DNA of 15,964 bases. Origin: an uncultured Clostridiaceae bacterium (GTDB lineage Bacteria; Bacillota; Clostridia; Lachnospirales; Lachnospiraceae). The notes beneath the pieces are model-generated. The model worked only from the letters and a program-made list of their open reading frames with translations, was not told the origin of the DNA and did no database searches. Below are positions 12,466-15,964 of the stretch, in pieces. Location: assembly GCA_949948825.1 (NCBI GenBank), contig CATLIJ010000029.1, positions 1-15,964 on the forward strand, written 5' to 3'. Within the stretch, counting starts at the first letter, position 1, and the number at the start of each line of letters is the position of its first letter. A program made the translations under genes and the position numbers.

Positions 12466-14202
12466 TTACAGCAGCTGGTTTACAACCTCCATCAAAGCAT
12501 CCCCCAAAGCGGCTGATCTTGCATCTGCATCCTCAAGAGAGCTTCCCTTGATGCCATAATAAAACTTAATCTTCGGCTCTGTGCCAGAAGGACGGATACA
12601 CAGCCATGCATTGTCATTCATCTCATAATACAGCACATTCGAAGAGGGCAGCCCTGTAGGCTTCACTTCTCCGGTCGCCATATCCTTGATGGTATCCAGC
12701 TTATAGTCTCTGGCAGCAATCACCTTGTAATCCCCGAATCCGGTTGGAGTATCCTTCCGGAAAGTCTCCATAATGGACTGAATCTTAGCCAGTCCCTCAA
12801 TGCCGGACAGTCCGATGGACTTCACTGCATCCTTGTAATAGCCATACTTCTCATACATAGCTACCATAGCATCCCACAGAGTCATGTCCTTGGTCTTATA
12901 GTAAGCTGCTGCCTCACACAGAGCCACACTGGCGGAAACCGCATCCTTGTCTCTGGCATAAGTGCCAATCAGACAGCCATAGCTTTCCTCCATACCAAAC
13001 ATATAATGGCCAACGCCAGTATTCTCCTCCTTGAGAATCTGCTGCCCAATCCACTTAAAGCCAGTCAGACATTCCACCAGCTTACAGTTATAGGAGGCTG
13101 CCACCGCGTCAATCAGATTGGTGCTGACAATGGACTTCACCACTTCGCCGTCCGCAGGAATCGCGCCCTGGGCCGCCTTCTGGCTCAGCACATATTCACA
13201 CAACAGGGAGCCGGACATATTGCCAGTAAGAGATCTGTACTCACCAGACTTACTGTCCTTCACATACACGCCAAGACGGTCTGCATCCGGGTCTGTGGCC
13301 AGCACCAGGTCCGCGTCCATATCCTTTGCCATCTTAAGGCCCAGTGCGAAAGCTTCCTCTGCTTCTGGATTGGGATAGCTGACTGTGGGGAACTCGCCGT
13401 CCGGCAGCTCCTGCTCAGGAACCACATGGACATGAGTAAATCCAATCTCCTTTAACACCCGGCGAACCGGAATGTTGCCCGTGCCGTGAAGAGGAGTATA
13501 TACAATCTTAATCTTGTCCTGCATCTTGTCAATGGCATCCTGGTTCACTACCTGAGCCTTTACATTGGCAATATATTTATCATCAATCTCCGCGCCAATC
13601 ACATCATAAAGTCCGGCTGCCTTGGCATCCGAAGCGCTCATGGTTTTTACCGTGGAAAGATCTTCAATGGCCAGAACCTCCTCAGTCACACCCTTGTCAT
13701 GAGGCGGAGTAAACTGTGCGCCGTCCTCCCAATATACCTTGTAGCCATTGTACTCCGGCGGATTGTGGCTTGCAGTCACATTGATGCCTGCAATACAGCC
13801 CAGCTCCCGCACTGCAAAGGACAGCTCCGGCGTGGGGCGCAGGGATTCGAACTTATAAGCTTTGATTCCATTGGCTGCCAGTGTGCGGGCTGCCTCATCT
13901 GCAAACTCCGGCGACATCCGGCGGGAATCATAGGCAATGGCAACTCCCCTGGAAGCGGCTCCCTGCTTGATAATGTAATTGGCAAGACCCTGTGTGGCCC
14001 GACGCACCACGTAAATATTCATCCGGTTAATGCCAGCTCCAATAATTCCCCGCAGGCCTGCTGTACCAAACTCCAGATCCATATAGAATCTTTCCTTGAT
14101 CTCATTCTCATCTCCTGCAATCGCCTTCAGCTCCGCTTTGGTCCCTTCATCAAAATACGGATTAGACAGCCACTCCTGATAGATCTTCATGTAATCCTTC
14201 AT
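12466..14202 (-). CDS. pgcA: Alpha-phosphohexomutase (phosphoglucomutase/phosphomannomutase)
   Basis: Interconverts glucose 1- and 6-phosphate (or the mannose forms) through a phosphoserine, feeding glycogen and cell-wall sugar synthesis. It has 578 residues, the length of the PgcA/PGM2-like group. TASHNPPEYNGYK has phosphoserine S145 with H146. DPDADR at 304-309 binds Mg2+, GMEESYG is the sugar-binding loop, and RPSGTEPK near the C-terminus is the phosphate-binding loop. AGGAGGGAG about 10 bases before the ATG fixes the start. It has its own promoter and terminator. The substrate preference cannot be decided from sequence, so the gene symbol is tentative. Confidence 0.94.
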   Translation of the reverse strand: MKDYMKIYQEWLSNPYFDEGTKAELKAIAGDENEIKERFYMDLEFGTAGLRGIIGAGINRMNIYVVRRATQGLANYIIKQGAASRGVAIAYDSRRMSPEFADEAARTLAANGIKAYKFESLRPTPELSFAVRELGCIAGINVTASHNPPEYNGYKVYWEDGAQFTPPHDKGVTEEVLAIEDLSTVKTMSASDAKAAGLYDVIGAEIDDKYIANVKAQVVNQDAIDKMQDKIKIVYTPLHGTGNIPVRRVLKEIGFTHVHVVPEQELPDGEFPTVSYPNPEAEEAFALGLKMAKDMDADLVLATDPDADRLGVYVKDSKSGEYRSLTGNMSGSLLCEYVLSQKAAQGAIPADGEVVKSIVSTNLIDAVAASYNCKLVECLTGFKWIGQQILKEENTGVGHYMFGMEESYGCLIGTYARDKDAVSASVALCEAAAYYKTKDMTLWDAMVAMYEKYGYYKDAVKSIGLSGIEGLAKIQSIMETFRKDTPTGFGDYKVIAARDYKLDTIKDMATGEVKPTGLPSSNVLYYEMNDNAWLCIRPSGTEPKIKFYYGIKGSSLEDADARSAALGDALMEVVNQLL

Positions 14203-14229
14203 AAACTAAATACTCCCTCCTGTATACTC

Positions 14230-14252
14230 TCTGCCAGGGCCGCCCTGGCAGA
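14230..14252 (-). promoter_or_regulatory. Perfect GC-rich hairpin in the phosphohexomutase leader
   Basis: An 11-bp inverted repeat, TCTGCCAGGGC (14230-14240) and GCCCTGGCAGA (14242-14252), around one base. It ends 10 bases before the ribosome binding site (14213-14220). No U-tract, so not a standard terminator; mRNA stability or translation control is possible. Confidence 0.4.
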
Positions 14253-14293
14253 ATTACTAATTAGAAGCATAAAAAATGCTTGCTGTTGTCTCT

Positions 14294-14322
14294 ATTATAT
14301 AATAAGATGTCTCCCCCGTCAA
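14294..14322 (-). promoter_or_regulatory. Strong predicted promoter of the phosphohexomutase gene
   Basis: On the minus strand TTGACG (14317-14322), a 17-base spacer and a perfect TATAAT (14294-14299). Transcription would start near 14287, giving a leader of about 85 bases. Confidence 0.7.
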
Positions 14323-14344
14323 AAGGTTTCTGAAAGAAAGTCTC

Positions 14345-15325
14345 TTATCCTTTTATTTTTTCCAGGAACCTCCCCCTTGCCTTTTGCTGATCTTTTAAGC
14401 TTCGAAGCTTCTCCACATTTTTTGCCGGAGTCCAGGCTTTGTTGGCATTGTAATAATAATTCAGCTGCTTCCAGTACTTCTCAGGATATAAAAACAAATA
14501 ATACAGACATGCCCTGTCTTCCTCATCCATAGGCAGCACCTGGTTATATCCTTCTGTCATGGCCAATCCCAGCTGTTCATCCCATCCATGCTTTTCCATG
14601 ACCTTCCGCATAAAATGGTACAGATCCGCCATCTGCTTCCCTCGATGCATCTGATTAAATTCAATCACAGCCACATCCCCGGCTCCCATGAGAACATGGT
14701 GCTGGTTCAAATCCCCATGACAAAGAAACAACCGGTTTTCATCCTGCTTTTCCTCCAGGGAAGCAAGCCCGTTCTGAGCCTCTAAAGCCTGCTCATAAAA
14801 CTCCGCGAAATTCTCCATGACACACAGCTCAAACTCGCTTTTTTTCCGTTTCCCGCTGACAAAGGTTCTTACCCTTTTCATCTCCCTTGTATGACGCTGC
14901 ATCTCTGCGCTCAGCTTTGGCGGCAGCATGGAACCCAGATCCCACTCCTTCTGCCAAATCACCTGGCGGAAAGCCCGGTGAAGCCGTGCAATCCAGGTAA
15001 CTGCTGTCAGGATCTCCCTGCTCTCCTTTAAATTACATTCCCGGTCCAGAAACCAGTCCTTAAGAATATATTTTGTCCCATCCTCCCCGGCAGTGATCAG
15101 CTCTCCCGCTTTATTCCTTACATACTGATCCACGGAACGAATGCCCTGGTTCTTCAGCTCTCTCAAAATCGTCTCCTCAAATTCCAGACGTTTCAGGCTG
15201 CCGCGATATTCTTTTAAAAGCTTCACCCCGTCCGAACGCTCACAGATCCATGCGCCCCGGCCCCGGCGAATTTCAAGGGTCTCTCCCCCATATTGTTCCA
15301 TTACATCCACATAATTGTCGTTCAA
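14345..15325 (-). CDS. CotS-family spore coat protein (kinase-fold, altered catalytic residues)
   Basis: A 326-residue protein of the CotS/aminoglycoside-phosphotransferase fold, expected at the spore coat. An ATG at 15343 has only a weak ribosome site. The TTG at 15325 follows GGAGGGG by 5 bases and gives MNDNYVDVMEQYGGE, the start I recall for clostridial CotS proteins, so I chose it. KLLKEYRGS near residue 40 is the kinase-like Lys motif. The catalytic loop is HGDLNQHH (203-210), where the usual Asn of HGDxxxxN is His. The metal-binding DFD is replaced by EFN (222-224). DLYHFMRKVMEKHGW matches CotS proteins. These changes suggest weak or lost phosphotransfer. Encoded upstream of the mutase, separated by 142 bases with that gene's own promoter. 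Confidence 0.85.
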   Translation of the reverse strand: MNDNYVDVMEQYGGETLEIRRGRGAWICERSDGVKLLKEYRGSLKRLEFEETILRELKNQGIRSVDQYVRNKAGELITAGEDGTKYILKDWFLDRECNLKESREILTAVTWIARLHRAFRQVIWQKEWDLGSMLPPKLSAEMQRHTREMKRVRTFVSGKRKKSEFELCVMENFAEFYEQALEAQNGLASLEEKQDENRLFLCHGDLNQHHVLMGAGDVAVIEFNQMHRGKQMADLYHFMRKVMEKHGWDEQLGLAMTEGYNQVLPMDEEDRACLYYLFLYPEKYWKQLNYYYNANKAWTPAKNVEKLRSLKDQQKARGRFLEKIKG

Positions 15326-15383
15326 GCCTACCCCTCCACTCATTTACCTAACCGGCTACTTCCAAAATATGAGGGAAGCTTTT

Positions 15384-15412
15384 AAAATATGCCGTTCTGT
15401 CTCATGTTATTA
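15384..15412 (-). promoter_or_regulatory. Possible mother-cell sigma (SigE/SigK-like) promoter of the CotS-family gene
   Basis: On the minus strand TAATAA (15407-15412) and CATATTTT (15384-15391) are 15 bases apart, loosely like SigE/SigK promoters (ATA near -35, CATA near -10). A second CATATTTT lies 20 bases downstream (15364-15371). No good vegetative promoter is visible. Weak evidence. Confidence 0.25.
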
Positions 15413-15425
15413 AAATTCCGTTACT

Positions 15426-15470
15426 GTTCACGGGGGGGCATCTTCTTGCCCGTCTTCGACGGACAAGAAG
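15426..15470 (+). repeat. Intergenic repeat, copy B, forming a compact hairpin
   Basis: Bases 15426-15464 match copy A at 12284-12323. Here the unit folds directly: CTTCTTGCCCGTC (15442-15454) pairs with GACGGACAAGAAG (15458-15470) around TTC, with 12 of 13 positions paired. It lies between the deacetylase terminator and the CotS-family gene. Confidence 0.6.
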
Positions 15471-15503
15471 AGAAAAGAGCAGACAACTTTTGTCATCTGC
15501 CCT
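15465..15503 (-). terminator. Terminator of the polysaccharide deacetylase gene
   Basis: A 12-bp stem with G-U pairs (15476-15487 with 15492-15503) and a TTTT (AAAA on the minus strand) loop. On the minus strand it is followed by CTTTTCTCTTCTT. It lies 79 bases after the deacetylase stop and abuts repeat copy B. Confidence 0.6.
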
Positions 15504-15582
15504 TTCATATCCAGAGAGGAGAATCTTCTCCCCCATTTGTATCTCCCATGCCAAAACCATAACATTCCTGGCACTGTATGAA

Positions 15583-15964
15583 TCACGGCCGAAACTTATA
15601 ATAAGACTGTCCTGGCATCATACCACCCCTGTAGGATGCCAGCTCACTGACCGTCACCAGCTGATATCCCCTGTTGATCAGTTCGGGAATCAAAATATCA
15701 CTGGCATCTGCTGTGGTATCATACAAATCATGCATCAAAATAATATCTCCGTCCTTCACATGATCTAACACTGCTGTTACGGTTGCCGCTGCATCCCTTG
15801 TCTTCCAGTCAAGAGTGTCAATGGACCACAGAACTGCCGGCATGGAAATCGCACCAGCCACTCCCATTCCCGCGTCATTGGTAACACCTCCGCAGGGGCG
15901 CATTAACACAGGCGTAACTCCTCCCACATCTGCCACTGCCTGATTGGTCAGCTCCAGCTGCCGT
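15583..15964 (-). CDS. Polysaccharide deacetylase (NodB domain), C-terminal part, runs off the right edge
   Basis: The last 127 codons of a carbohydrate esterase family 4 enzyme; the frame is open to the window edge, so the N-terminus, with the TFDDG metal-binding motif, is missing. Visible NodB motifs are LMRPCGG (motif 3, usually RPPYG or RPPGG; here a Cys replaces the second Pro), LWSIDTLDWK (motif 4) and DIILMHDLYDTTADA (motif 5, with the catalytic His). The end, NRGYQLVTVSEL, is the standard close of the domain. Such proteins deacetylate peptidoglycan or chitin-like glycans outside the membrane, often in spore cortex or lysozyme resistance. Which substrate applies is unknown; the neighbouring coat gene makes a sporulation role possible. 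Confidence 0.9.
   Translation of the reverse strand, partial: RQLELTNQAVADVGGVTPVLMRPCGGVTNDAGMGVAGAISMPAVLWSIDTLDWKTRDAAATVTAVLDHVKDGDIILMHDLYDTTADASDILIPELINRGYQLVTVSELASYRGGMMPGQSYYKFRP

Noticed and set aside
12257..12516. Small open frames on both strands in the thrC-mutase gap
   Set aside because: They run across the repeat and the terminator, have no convincing ribosome site and no recognisable protein features.
13486..14532. Plus-strand 348-codon open frame opposite the phosphohexomutase
   Set aside because: Antisense shadow spanning a gene end, a promoter and part of the next gene; no recognisable domain.

Overview
The window reads as chromosome from a spore-forming, anaerobic Bacillota of the Clostridia, most likely Lachnospiraceae. 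This rests on a type III glutamine synthetase, class II aldolase, a CotS-family spore coat protein, strong AGGAGG-type ribosome binding sites, TTGACA/TATAAT promoters and Rho-independent terminators. The species cannot be named from the sequence alone.

Left end (1-2118) is accessory, mosaic DNA. It holds a HEPN/MNT toxin-antitoxin pair (the HEPN gene is cut by the window edge), a fragment of a phage tape measure protein, a complete type I toxin-antitoxin module (a 32-residue holin-like toxin with a convergent antisense RNA), a zinc-finger fragment, a broken DDE transposase and an orphan terminator. It looks like the scar of a decayed prophage or mobile element that kept its addiction modules.

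Next is glnN (2249-4366, minus), with an upstream leader carrying a terminator-like hairpin that suggests attenuation. Divergent to it, behind a near-consensus promoter, lies the most interesting part of the window (4715-9554, plus): a compact four-gene RiPP-type operon. It encodes a 98-residue precursor-like peptide with 18 Cys, 17 of them directly preceded by Asn, arranged in nine Asn-Cys modules with Gly linkers. This is followed by an HExxH gluzincin-type peptidase, a radical SAM/SPASM maturase with a PqqD-like N-terminus, and a fused ABC exporter without an N-terminal C39 peptidase. The simple model is that the radical SAM enzyme modifies the Cys/Asn core, the metallopeptidase removes the leader, and the ABC protein exports the product. 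I do not recognise this precursor as a characterised family.

A perfect 19-bp inverted repeat terminates both the RiPP operon and the convergent aldolase gene. The right part (9561-15964, all minus) is core metabolism and sporulation: fba, thrC, an alpha-phosphohexomutase, a CotS-family protein with altered kinase residues, and the C-terminal part of a polysaccharide deacetylase. Promoters can be read in front of fba, thrC and the mutase. Two copies of a roughly 40-bp hairpin-type repeat lie in the intergenic gaps at 12284 and 15426.
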